Positions 1 to 7,016 of a DNA stretch of 40,634 nucleotides are shown in pieces. The stretch spans positions 1 to 40,634 of the forward strand of contig CAJCHZ010000087.1 of the NCBI GenBank assembly GCA_903970165.1, given 5' to 3'. Made by a program: the position numbers and the translations under genes. Within the stretch, counting starts at the first letter, position 1. Each line of letters begins with the position of its first letter. The stretch is from Betaproteobacteria bacterium. Lineage in GTDB: Bacteria > Acidobacteriota > Terriglobia > Acidiferrales > UBA7541. The notes beneath the pieces were generated by a model. The model searched no databases. It saw nothing but the letters and a program-made list of their open reading frames with translations, and was not told the origin of the DNA.

Positions 1-2
1 GC

Positions 3-113
3 GCAGACTACTTCGATCGCCTGAACCCAGAAGGCCTGCGCAGGCGCTTAACCAAACGGCTCGAAGGCCTAGGCTTCAAAGTGACCCTGGAGCCCTCGGC
101 TCAAGTCGCCTAG
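3..113 (+). CDS. C-terminal tail of a probable transposase (5' end outside window)
   Basis: The frame is open from the left edge and ends at TAG 111-113, giving 36 residues that begin ADYFDRLNPEGLRRR and end in a short hydrophobic tail. The pattern (DYFD, a run of Arg, then a 'RLEGLGFKVTLEP' helix and strand) resembles the C-terminal ends of transposases I recall from acidobacterial genomes, but the piece is too short to assign a family and I cannot run a search. No terminal inverted repeat can be judged because the element, if it is one, lies to the left. The following 190 bases carry no further coding sequence. Confidence 0.4.
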   Translation, partial: ADYFDRLNPEGLRRRLTKRLEGLGFKVTLEPSAQVA

Positions 114-185
114 AAGTGATTTTCTAAGGAATAGCCGCCAGTTGGCCGTCCCCATCCGTTGTTCAGGTAATTTTCAGCCATCCTC

Positions 186-206
186 CTGGAAACGCAGGGC
201 TTCCAG
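186..206. repeat. Inverted repeat CTGGAA-N9-TTCCAG upstream of the ABC/two-component operon
   Basis: Perfect 6-bp arms (186-191 and 201-206) lie about 100 bp before the operon start. The position and size would suit an activator-binding site, for example for the sigma-54 regulator encoded in the operon. No matching -24/-12 element was found between it and the gene, so the role is open. Confidence 0.25.
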
Positions 207-307
207 TCGCGTTTATCAGGGTAAGGCTGAGAAACGTCGCAATTGAATGTGATAGTCTCCAAAGGGAGAGCGAATTATAGCGGCGCTTGGGCGCCCAAGG
301 AGCGCGA

Positions 308-1006
308 GTGGAACCACTGATTCAGTTGCGGAATATGGAGAAGGTCTACGAAGCAGGCGGCAGCAAATTCTACGTCCTGCGCCGCGTTTCGCTGGAGATT
401 CAACCCGGCGAGTTTGTCACTTTCATGGGCCCTTCCGGCGCCGGAAAGTCCACGTTGCTCAGCATCATCGGAATGCTCGACGGAGCATGGACCGGTGAAT
501 ACTATTTCAACGGCGAACCAGTCCACCGACTTAATGTCAAGAAACGCAATGAGTTGCATAAAGCCAATATCGGGTTCGTTTTCCAGAGCTACCACCTTAT
601 CGATAATCTGACGGTTTACGAAAACCTGGAAATCCCGCTCTCTTACAAAAATGTCCCTCATAAAGAGCGCGTTAGCCTCGTCTGCGACATTCTCGACCGC
701 TTCAATATTGTGGGAAAGAAGGACTTATTCCCCAACCAGCTCTCGGGCGGACAGCAGCAACTCGTTGGCGTCGCCCGCGCAGTCATTCAGAACCCCAAGG
801 TGATCCTGGCAGACGAGCCGACTGGCAACCTACATTCCGCCCAAGGCGAAGAGATCATGGAGCTGTTCCGCAAGCTGAATGAAGGCGGCACGAGCATCAT
901 CCAGGTGACCCACTCGGAGAAAAACGCCGCTTATGGTCAACGGATTGTGCAGCTCAAGGACGGTTGGGTCGTCAGCGAAACAAGTACGGCAGCGCGCGTC
1001 GGCTGA
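308..1006 (+). CDS. ABC transporter ATP-binding protein, MacB/LolD type
   Basis: Cytoplasmic ATPase subunit of the MacB/LolD/FtsE class, which powers efflux or lipoprotein-release permeases. Visible in order: Walker A GPSGAGKS, Q-loop in FVFQSYHL, signature LSGGQQQ, Walker B VILADEPTGNL and the H-loop VTHSEKN. After the signature the usual R-V-A-I-A-R-A is LVGVARAV, a mild departure. GTG 308 is taken as start because AAGGAG (297-302) sits five bases before it; an in-frame TTG at 287 lacks a ribosome site. That gives 232 residues, normal for the family. The gene is followed after 51 bp by a sigma-54 regulator and its kinase. Comparable acidobacterial loci usually also carry a MacB permease and a membrane-fusion protein; neither is here, so the partner must be elsewhere or lost. 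Confidence 0.88.
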   Translation: MEPLIQLRNMEKVYEAGGSKFYVLRRVSLEIQPGEFVTFMGPSGAGKSTLLSIIGMLDGAWTGEYYFNGEPVHRLNVKKRNELHKANIGFVFQSYHLIDNLTVYENLEIPLSYKNVPHKERVSLVCDILDRFNIVGKKDLFPNQLSGGQQQLVGVARAVIQNPKVILADEPTGNLHSAQGEEIMELFRKLNEGGTSIIQVTHSEKNAAYGQRIVQLKDGWVVSETSTAARVG

Positions 1007-1057
1007 TCTGGCAGGGCAAGCATTCCCTATTTTGGGCTGACTTTACTTCCGAGACGA

Positions 1058-2434
1058 ATGAAAAACCCTACGATTCATCCCTATCGCGTCCTTGTGGCCG
1101 ACGATCAGGCGGATATCCGCGACGCTTTGCGCTTGCTGCTGAAGCGGGAAAACTACGAGACACAATTGGCATCTTCGCCGTCTGAGGCGATTGCCGCGAT
1201 TGAAGGCCGCGAGTTCGACGCCGTGCTCATTGACCTGAACTACGCGCGCGACACGACTTCCGGACAAGAGGGCCTCGATTTGTTGTCGCGCATTCAGACC
1301 CTGGATGCGACCCTTCCCGTTGTGGTCATGACCGCGTGGGGCAGCGTGGAAGTCGCGGTCGAAGCGATGCGGCGCGGCGCGCGCGATTTCATACAAAAGC
1401 CGTGGGACAACGCGCGGCTTCTGACGATTCTGCGCACGCAGATTGACTTGCGCAACGCGCTGCGGCAGGCTTCACGCCTTGAAGCGGAAAATCGCCTGCT
1501 ACGAGCCGAATCGCGTCCCACGCTGATTGCGGAAGCGTCCGTGATGCAGCCCGTGCTCGACCTCATCGGCCGCGTGGGGCCCTCGGATGCGAGCGTGCTC
1601 ATCACCGGCGAGCATGGCACGGGAAAAGAAGTTGTGGCCCAGACGCTGCACGCACTTTCGCAGCGCGCGGGAAAGCCGATGGTCACGGTGAATGCCGGCG
1701 GACTCTCCGAGGGAGTTTTTGAGAGCGAACTTTTTGGCCACGTGAAAGGCGCGTTTACGGATGCGCGCAACGATCGCGTCGGGCGCTTTGAGCTCGCCGA
1801 AGGCAGCACGCTTTTTCTGGATGAAATCGCCAACGTGCCATTGAATTTGCAGGCGAAGCTGTTGCGTGTTCTGGAAACGGGAGAACTGGAGCGCGTCGGC
1901 TCCTCTTCCACGCGGCGCGTGAATGTCCGCGTTCTGGCCGCGACCAATGCCGACGTAAATTCGGAAGCCGCCGCCGGCCGCTTTCGCCAGGATCTCCTTT
2001 TTCGTTTGAATACCATCGAAATTCACTTGCCGCCTTTGCGCGAGCGGCGCGAAGATATTCCCCTGCTCGCGCATCATTTTCTTCGCGGATATTCGCAGCG
2101 GTACCGCAAGACGATTTCAGGATTCGACCCCGGCGCAACGCAACTGCTTCAGGAGCATCCGTGGCCAGGAAATGTGCGCGAGCTGGACCACTCCGTTGAG
2201 CGCGGAGTGTTGCTGGCGCAGGGACAGTTTGTGCGTTCCGGCGACCTCGGCTTGCGCGCCAGTTCCGCCGGAGGCACGTTGCGTCTGGAGGATATGAGCC
2301 TCGACGAAGTGGAGCGCCACCTCATCCAGCGCACTCTGGCGCGGCACGACGGAAACGTGAGCCAGGCCGCCAAAGCGCTGGGACTCAGCCGCAGCGCGAT
2401 GTATCGCCGGCTGCAAAAACATGGACTAGAATGA
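1058..2434 (+). CDS. Sigma-54-dependent response regulator, NtrC/AtoC family
   Basis: A 458-residue transcription activator with three domains. Residues about 9-130 form a receiver with phospho-acceptor Asp59 (VLIDLN) and the DD pair of the acidic pocket. Residues about 155-390 form the AAA+ ATPase: Walker A GEHGTGKE at 184-191, Walker B LFLDEI, and arginine-finger region FRQDLLFRL. The C-terminus is a Fis-type helix-turn-helix (NVSQAAKALGLSRSAMYRRL). The sigma-54 contact loop reads GAFTDA (231-236) rather than the canonical GAFTGA. The stop codon overlaps the start of the next gene (ATGA at 2431-2434), so it is co-translated with its histidine kinase. The likely signal is sensed by that kinase; targets may include the operon itself and the downstream gene with a sigma-54 promoter match. 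Confidence 0.93.
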   Translation: MKNPTIHPYRVLVADDQADIRDALRLLLKRENYETQLASSPSEAIAAIEGREFDAVLIDLNYARDTTSGQEGLDLLSRIQTLDATLPVVVMTAWGSVEVAVEAMRRGARDFIQKPWDNARLLTILRTQIDLRNALRQASRLEAENRLLRAESRPTLIAEASVMQPVLDLIGRVGPSDASVLITGEHGTGKEVVAQTLHALSQRAGKPMVTVNAGGLSEGVFESELFGHVKGAFTDARNDRVGRFELAEGSTLFLDEIANVPLNLQAKLLRVLETGELERVGSSSTRRVNVRVLAATNADVNSEAAAGRFRQDLLFRLNTIEIHLPPLRERREDIPLLAHHFLRGYSQRYRKTISGFDPGATQLLQEHPWPGNVRELDHSVERGVLLAQGQFVRSGDLGLRASSAGGTLRLEDMSLDEVERHLIQRTLARHDGNVSQAAKALGLSRSAMYRRLQKHGLE

Positions 2435-3768
2435 GCCGCCTTTCGTACGAACGCCGCATCCAGCTTCTGGCGCTGGCGGCGGGATTGCCCGGCTCGCTGA
2501 TCGCGCTGATTCTGCTCTGGAGTGGAACCTACTCGCCACGCACCGCCTGGACACTGACGTTTCTGATCGTGACTCTGTGGCTGGGCTTCGCGCTTTCGCT
2601 ACGGCAGCGTGTGGTTTTTTCCCTGCAAACACTTTCCAATTTGCTGTCAGCGATGCGCGAGCAGGATTTTTCCTTTCGCGCGCGCGAAGCGAACAGTGAA
2701 GATGCGCTGGGCGAAGTCATGCTGGAAGTCAACGCCTTGAGCGAGACATTGCGTTCGCAGCGCCTGGGAGCGATGGAAGCCACCGGTCTGCTGCGCACGG
2801 TGATGGAAGAAATCGATGTGGCTATCTTCACGTTTGACAACAAGCGGCAACTGCGGCTCGTCAACCGCGCAGGCGAGCGCCTTCTTTCGCGGCCAACCGA
2901 GAGGCTTCTCGGTTTTACGGCGGCAGAGCTGGGCCTCGAAGCGTGCCTCGAGGGAGAACCGGCGCGCACGATGGAGCTGAGTTTTCCGGGCGGGTCTGGC
3001 CGCTGGGGCGTCAGGCGGGGATCGTTCCGGCAAGGCGGGTTGCCTCACGACCTCATTGTGCTCAGCGATTTGAGCCGTGCGCTACGAGATGAAGAAAGGC
3101 AAGCATGGCAGCGGCTTATTCGCGTGCTTGGGCACGAGTTAAATAATTCGCTGGCGCCAATTCAATCCGTTGCGCAGAGCCTCGAAAGCGGATTGGCGAG
3201 TACGGCTAAGGTTCCAGAATTACAAGCTGGCGCCGGCGCTTCGATGATGGAAGACATGCGCTCCGGCCTGAGCATCATCCGCTCGCGCACGGAAGCCTTG
3301 GGCCGCTTCATGGCTGCTTACGCGCGGCTCGCGCGACTGCCGCAGCCGAAGCTCGCTCCCGTCAACGTGACAGAGTGGATCACGCGTGTCGTGAATCTGG
3401 AAACGCGCGCCAAAGTGCGGCTGGAAAAAGGTCCGCCTTTGGTTATTTCCGCGGACGCCGACCAGCTCGAACAACTCTTGATCAATCTCGTTCACAACGC
3501 GGTCGATGCGGCGCGCGAAACGGGCGGCGGCGTGAAAGTCACGTGGATGCGCTATAGCACGTACTTGGAAGTCCTGGTGCTCGATGAAGGCCCGGGAATT
3601 TCGAACACGGCAAATCTTTTTGTACCGTTCTTCACGACGAAACAGGGCGGCTCCGGCATCGGGCTTGTGCTAAGCCGTCAAATCGCCGAGGCACACGGGG
3701 GCACTTTGACGCTGCAAAACCGCCGTGACGTCCGAGGCTGCGAAGCAAAATTGCGCCTGCCGATCTGA
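2431..3768 (+). CDS. PAS-domain membrane histidine kinase (NtrB/NtrY-like)
   Basis: A 445-residue sensor kinase partnered with the preceding regulator (4-bp overlap). Two membrane helices occupy about residues 10-32 and 35-57, followed by a HAMP-like linker and a PAS domain (about 120-215, containing EEIDVAIFTFD). The dimerisation/phosphotransfer segment has the H-box LGHELNNSLAPIQS with His235, an HELNN variant typical of NtrB/NtrY-type kinases that work with sigma-54 activators. The ATPase domain shows N-box LINLVHNAVDAA, G1 LDEGPGI and G2 GGSGIGLVLSRQI. There is almost no periplasmic loop between the helices, so the signal is probably sensed in the membrane or by the cytoplasmic PAS domain. 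The ligand is unknown. Confidence 0.92.
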   Translation: MSRLSYERRIQLLALAAGLPGSLIALILLWSGTYSPRTAWTLTFLIVTLWLGFALSLRQRVVFSLQTLSNLLSAMREQDFSFRAREANSEDALGEVMLEVNALSETLRSQRLGAMEATGLLRTVMEEIDVAIFTFDNKRQLRLVNRAGERLLSRPTERLLGFTAAELGLEACLEGEPARTMELSFPGGSGRWGVRRGSFRQGGLPHDLIVLSDLSRALRDEERQAWQRLIRVLGHELNNSLAPIQSVAQSLESGLASTAKVPELQAGAGASMMEDMRSGLSIIRSRTEALGRFMAAYARLARLPQPKLAPVNVTEWITRVVNLETRAKVRLEKGPPLVISADADQLEQLLINLVHNAVDAARETGGGVKVTWMRYSTYLEVLVLDEGPGISNTANLFVPFFTTKQGGSGIGLVLSRQIAEAHGGTLTLQNRRDVRGCEAKLRLPI

Positions 3769-3810
3769 AGTTTTGAAAATCCCACAGCATTTTTCGCAGG
3801 CAATCATGCA

Positions 3811-3910
3811 AGTCAGGGAATTCCTGTTGGAACGAATGCCCTCCCAATCTGGGACAGACTCGGCTTCGTTGCGTGCCCTTATGGAACTTTTCTCAGAGAT
3901 ATCCCTGACT
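3811..3910. repeat. Separated 9-bp inverted repeat AGTCAGGGA / TCCCTGACT
   Basis: AGTCAGGGA at 3811-3819 and its exact complement at 3902-3910 lie in the 299-bp gap before the PAP2-Wzi gene, about 90-190 bp upstream of the sigma-54 promoter match. That is a usual distance for enhancer sites of NtrC-type activators, but the arms are 82 bp apart and a chance match cannot be excluded. Apart from this and the promoter the gap shows no gene. Confidence 0.2.
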
Positions 3911-3997
3911 CTTCTCGTAGTCTTCTCCGAATAAGCCACAACTCATTTATAAACAGAAGGTTAGCAGGCCGGAATTCCTCATAGCTTTCTCATGGAA

Positions 3998-4013
3998 TGG
4001 CACGCCCTGTGCC
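3998..4013 (+). promoter_or_regulatory. Candidate sigma-54 (-24/-12) promoter of the PAP2-Wzi gene
   Basis: The sequence TGGCACGCCCTGTGCC matches the sigma-54 consensus TGGCACG-N4-TTGCW at all seven bases of the -24 block and at TGC of the -12 block, and the invariant GG and GC are separated by exactly ten bases. Transcription would start near 4023-4025. This leaves a usable leader for ATG 4068 and only about ten bases for the alternative TTG 4035. A sigma-54 activator and kinase are encoded immediately upstream, which makes regulation by that pair plausible. Confidence 0.5.
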
Positions 4014-4067
4014 CTCTTCCCTGCGAGAACTTTCTTGAACCGAAAAAGATCAAAGAGTTTTTCAAGA

Positions 4068-6551
4068 ATGGAGAAGTGGCTAGTGACGATTGGCGAGTGG
4101 CGAGGGCACCTTCCTGTTTGGTTTATTGCAGTCAGTATTATGGCGCTTGCATCGTGTCCGGAATCTGCCGCGCAATCGCCGCCTCCGCAGAATCAGGAGA
4201 AAGCGTCGAAAGGAGATAGCACAGTGCTCCCGGCCGACAGGTCATCCGCGAACGAACAAGACACCTCTTCGAGCGCACCGGCGGAAAACAAGCTGGGGCT
4301 CACGCTGCTCAAAAATCTCGTACGCGACCAGGAAGCCATTTGGACGAGCCCCGCACACATTCGAATGGGCGAAGCCACATGGCTTGTCCCTTTTGTTGGC
4401 ATTACTGCGGGATTCATGGTGACGGATCGCGACGCGAGTTTGCATTTATCACACTCGCCAGTAACTCTGCGGCGCTATGATCACTTTTCCAATTATGGCC
4501 TGGCAGGAATTGCCGGCGCCGGAGCAGGCCTCTATTTCCTGGGACTTGCAACGAAAAACGAACACAAACGTGAAGCGGGCCTGCTCAGCAGCGAAGCGGC
4601 CATGGATGCGTTTCTCGTTTCAAGCGGGATAGGTTATGCTACAGAAAGAAAGCGCCCAACCGTCGATGAATTTCACGGCAGGTTTTTTCAGGGCGGCGAT
4701 TCCTTCCCTTCCGACCACGCTACCAGCGCGTGGGCCATCGCCAGCGTCATCAGTCACGAGTATCCGGGAACGCTCACAAAAATTCTTGCTTATAGCGCCG
4801 CCGGCGCGGTTACGTTCGCGCGTGTGCGCGCCGAAAAGCATTTTCCTTCGGACGCATTAGCCGGCAGCGGAATCGGCTGGCTGGCCGGCTGGCAGGTTTA
4901 TCGCGCGCACCACAATCCGGAATTGGGCGGCAGCACGGTGGGAAGTCTTTCCGACACGCCCCGGGTAGCGACGGACCGCACTACGTCGCAAATGGGATCG
5001 CCGTATGTTCCGCTCGATAGCTGGATTTATCCTCTGCTGGACCGCCTGATCGGCACAGGCGAAATCAACGATGCGATTCTGGGAATGCGCCCATGGACTA
5101 GGCTCGAATGCGCGCGGATAGTAGCGGAAGCAGGCGAGCGCCTTCAAGACGTTCCCACAAATTCTGTTTCAGTCGGGCTCTACGATTCCCTGCGCCAGGA
5201 ATTTATTTCTGAACTTACTCTGCTCGACGGCGGCAGCAATCAAGCAATACATCTCGAATCGGCCTACACGCGCTTTATGGAAATTTCCGGCCCACCACTG
5301 ACCGATGGCTATCATTTTGGCCAAACGCTTTACAACGATTACGGCCGTCCATACCAGCAGGATTTCAACAGCATCTCCGGATTTTCCGGCTGGGCGACCT
5401 CGGGCCGCTGGGTGATCTACGCACGCGGCGAATATCAGCATGCGCCCGCGGGACCGGAGTATTCGCCGGAAGTACAAACTGCTCTCGATCATATCGATGA
5501 CAATCCAGGCCTGGCAGCCAGCCCGCAACCGGCGCGGAACCAAGCCAGGCTGCTCGATGCCTACGTCGGGCTGAACCTTGCAAACTGGCAGCTTTCTTAC
5601 GGCCAGGAAAGCCAGTGGTGGGGCCCCGGAGAAAGCGGCCCGCTGCTTTTCTCCGACAATTCCTCTCCCGTTCGAATGTTTCACATCGACCGCATCTCAC
5701 CGTTTCGCTTGCCATGGATCGGGCGATTCCTCGGCCCGATGCGCTGGAACGCTTTTTTTGGAAAGCTGCAGGGAAATTTGCTTTCTCCCGCTCCCTTTTT
5801 TCACGGCGAAAAAATTAGCTTCAAGCTGACGACCAATCTTGAATTTGGATTCTCGCGCACCGTGGAGGTGGGTGGCGAGGGCCGGCCCTTCACACTGGAC
5901 CGCCTCTTTCTCACTTACTTCAGCGTGACAAGCTACGAATACAAACCGGCGGCCAAGGATCCTGGCAAGCGCGACGGTGGTTTCGACTTCAGCTACCGTG
6001 TTCCCTTCTTACGAAAGTGGCTGACCATCTATAACGACTCGCTTTCCGCGGACGATCCATCACCGCTTGCGGCTCCGCGGCGAGCCGCGATTAGTCCTGG
6101 ACTTTATCTCACGCATTTTCCGCACTTGGCAAAACTAGATTTTCGTGTGGAAGCGCCGCTGACCGACACGGTAAGCACGAACTACGCGGGGCGCTACGTC
6201 TACTGGGACAACTACTACCACGACCTCTACACCAACCGCAATTTCCTGATGGGCGATTGGGTCGGCCGCGACGGTTCGGGAATTCAAGCCTGGAGCCGCT
6301 ATTGGCTTACGCCCAAAAATTACCTCCAGTTCGGATACCGGCACGAAAAAGTGGACAACAAATTCATTCCGGATGGCGGCACGATCAACGATGCTTCGGT
6401 GCGATTCGACTATTGGGTTCGGCCCGGCCTGGGTGCCTCGGCGTTTGTGCAGTATGAACAGTGGACATTCCCACTCTTGGCGCAGGGGCCGCAAAAGAAC
6501 GTGACGGGTTCACTGCAAGTCACCTACTGGCCGGCAAATCACCCGCGCTAG
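4068..6551 (+). CDS. Fusion of PAP2-superfamily phosphatase and Wzi-type capsule-assembly barrel
   Basis: About 827 residues with two parts. The N-terminus is a secretion signal (hydrophobic VWFIAVSIMALAS, then ESAAQ); LASC could be read as a lipobox but a barrel protein more likely uses signal peptidase I. About residues 100-290 form a PAP2 phosphatase: KRPTVDEF, the PSDHAT motif and RVRAEKHFPSDALAGSG supply the usual Lys/Arg, His and Arg-His-Asp active-site set. The remainder (about 340 to the end) resembles Wzi-like outer-membrane beta-barrels: repeated short strands, SYGQESQWWGPGESGP and FHIDRISPFRLPW. Inferred role: dephosphorylation of a lipid-linked carrier or lipid coupled to surface polysaccharide attachment. 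The start is uncertain: TTG 4035 is in frame, but the sigma-54 promoter match favours ATG 4068 (AAAGAG ten bases before). Confidence 0.82.
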   Translation: MEKWLVTIGEWRGHLPVWFIAVSIMALASCPESAAQSPPPQNQEKASKGDSTVLPADRSSANEQDTSSSAPAENKLGLTLLKNLVRDQEAIWTSPAHIRMGEATWLVPFVGITAGFMVTDRDASLHLSHSPVTLRRYDHFSNYGLAGIAGAGAGLYFLGLATKNEHKREAGLLSSEAAMDAFLVSSGIGYATERKRPTVDEFHGRFFQGGDSFPSDHATSAWAIASVISHEYPGTLTKILAYSAAGAVTFARVRAEKHFPSDALAGSGIGWLAGWQVYRAHHNPELGGSTVGSLSDTPRVATDRTTSQMGSPYVPLDSWIYPLLDRLIGTGEINDAILGMRPWTRLECARIVAEAGERLQDVPTNSVSVGLYDSLRQEFISELTLLDGGSNQAIHLESAYTRFMEISGPPLTDGYHFGQTLYNDYGRPYQQDFNSISGFSGWATSGRWVIYARGEYQHAPAGPEYSPEVQTALDHIDDNPGLAASPQPARNQARLLDAYVGLNLANWQLSYGQESQWWGPGESGPLLFSDNSSPVRMFHIDRISPFRLPWIGRFLGPMRWNAFFGKLQGNLLSPAPFFHGEKISFKLTTNLEFGFSRTVEVGGEGRPFTLDRLFLTYFSVTSYEYKPAAKDPGKRDGGFDFSYRVPFLRKWLTIYNDSLSADDPSPLAAPRRAAISPGLYLTHFPHLAKLDFRVEAPLTDTVSTNYAGRYVYWDNYYHDLYTNRNFLMGDWVGRDGSGIQAWSRYWLTPKNYLQFGYRHEKVDNKFIPDGGTINDASVRFDYWVRPGLGASAFVQYEQWTFPLLAQGPQKNVTGSLQVTYWPANHPR

Positions 6552-6555
6552 AAGG

Positions 6556-6585
6556 GCGCGAAATACGCGGACGCGCGCACTTTTT
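6556..6585 (+). terminator. Possible Rho-independent terminator after the PAP2-Wzi gene
   Basis: GCGCG (6556-6560) can pair with CGCGC (6574-6578), and AC plus five T follows (6581-6585). The stem is short and has a 13-base loop, so it is only a modest candidate; its place directly after the stop codon supports it. Confidence 0.35.
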
Positions 6586-6779
6586 GTCTTCACAACTTCT
6601 TTAGATACGGCTCACCACTTTCTAAGGCCGCATCGATAAACTCCTGAGCATCGGCAAACACGAATACAAACCGCTGCGCGCTGTGCAGACCGCCACTGGC
6701 ACTGCTTGCAAGAAAAAGCGTCGCCAGGATGGCAACGCTACGCCGAGCAGTCTACCGCTTCCCCGTTCGAGTCATCACA

Positions 6780-6826
6780 TGTAATCTTGGAGCGGGCTTT
6801 GCGGGGATTTTGAGAAGGAGAGTTGT
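6780..6826 (+). promoter_or_regulatory. Possible kdp promoter -10 element and leader
   Basis: TGTAAT (6780-6785) matches five of six bases of the sigma-70 -10 consensus and lies 41 bp before the first gene of the kdp cluster, but no convincing -35 box is seen at the right spacing, which would suit a promoter needing an activator such as KdpE. AAGGAG (6815-6820) is the ribosome site of the next gene. The rest of 6586-6826 shows no gene. Confidence 0.25.
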
Positions 6827-6913
6827 GTGAGCGATCTGGTCTTTCTACTAGCGACCCTCTGCTTCTTTTTTGTCGCGATTGGGTATCTGCGCGGCTGCGA
6901 ACGCCTGAAGTAA
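6827..6913 (+). CDS. Small membrane protein upstream of kdpF (28 aa)
   Basis: A 28-residue open frame from GTG 6827 with a strong ribosome site (AAGGAG, six bases before) ends at TAA 6911-6913, 14 bp before kdpF. It starts SDLVFLLATLCFFFVAIGY and ends RGCERLK: one membrane helix and a short basic cytoplasmic tail with a Cys. I recall small proteins of this shape (membrane helix ending in a C-[DE]-R-L-like tail) near kdp genes in other phyla, but I cannot verify that. It is not KdpF, which follows separately. It could be an accessory subunit or stabiliser of the KdpFABC complex. No function is proven by the sequence. Confidence 0.7.
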   Translation: MSDLVFLLATLCFFFVAIGYLRGCERLK

Positions 6914-6927
6914 ACCGGAGATTCGCC

Positions 6928-7014
6928 ATGTGGGAAAACGTTGTACTGATTGTGATTAGCCTGCTTTTGTTTGGCTATCTGATGTACGCGCTGCTGAAAC
7001 CGGAGAATTTCTAA
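6928..7014 (+). CDS. kdpF: KdpF, small stabilising subunit of the K+-transporting ATPase
   Basis: A 28-residue single-helix membrane peptide starting MWENVVLIVISLLLFGYLMY and ending KPENF, matching the size (29 aa in E. coli) and the 'LLKPE-F' ending of KdpF, which binds KdpA and stabilises the KdpFABC complex. GGAG (6917-6920) sits seven bases before ATG. It ends two bases before kdpA, whose ribosome site lies within this gene, so the two are probably translationally coupled. Confidence 0.9.
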   Translation: MWENVVLIVISLLLFGYLMYALLKPENF

Positions 7015-7016
7015 CC

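Noticed and set aside
6697..6710. TGGCACTGCTTGCA before the kdp genes, resembling a sigma-54 promoter
   Set aside because: GG and GC are eight bases apart instead of ten, which sigma-54 does not tolerate.
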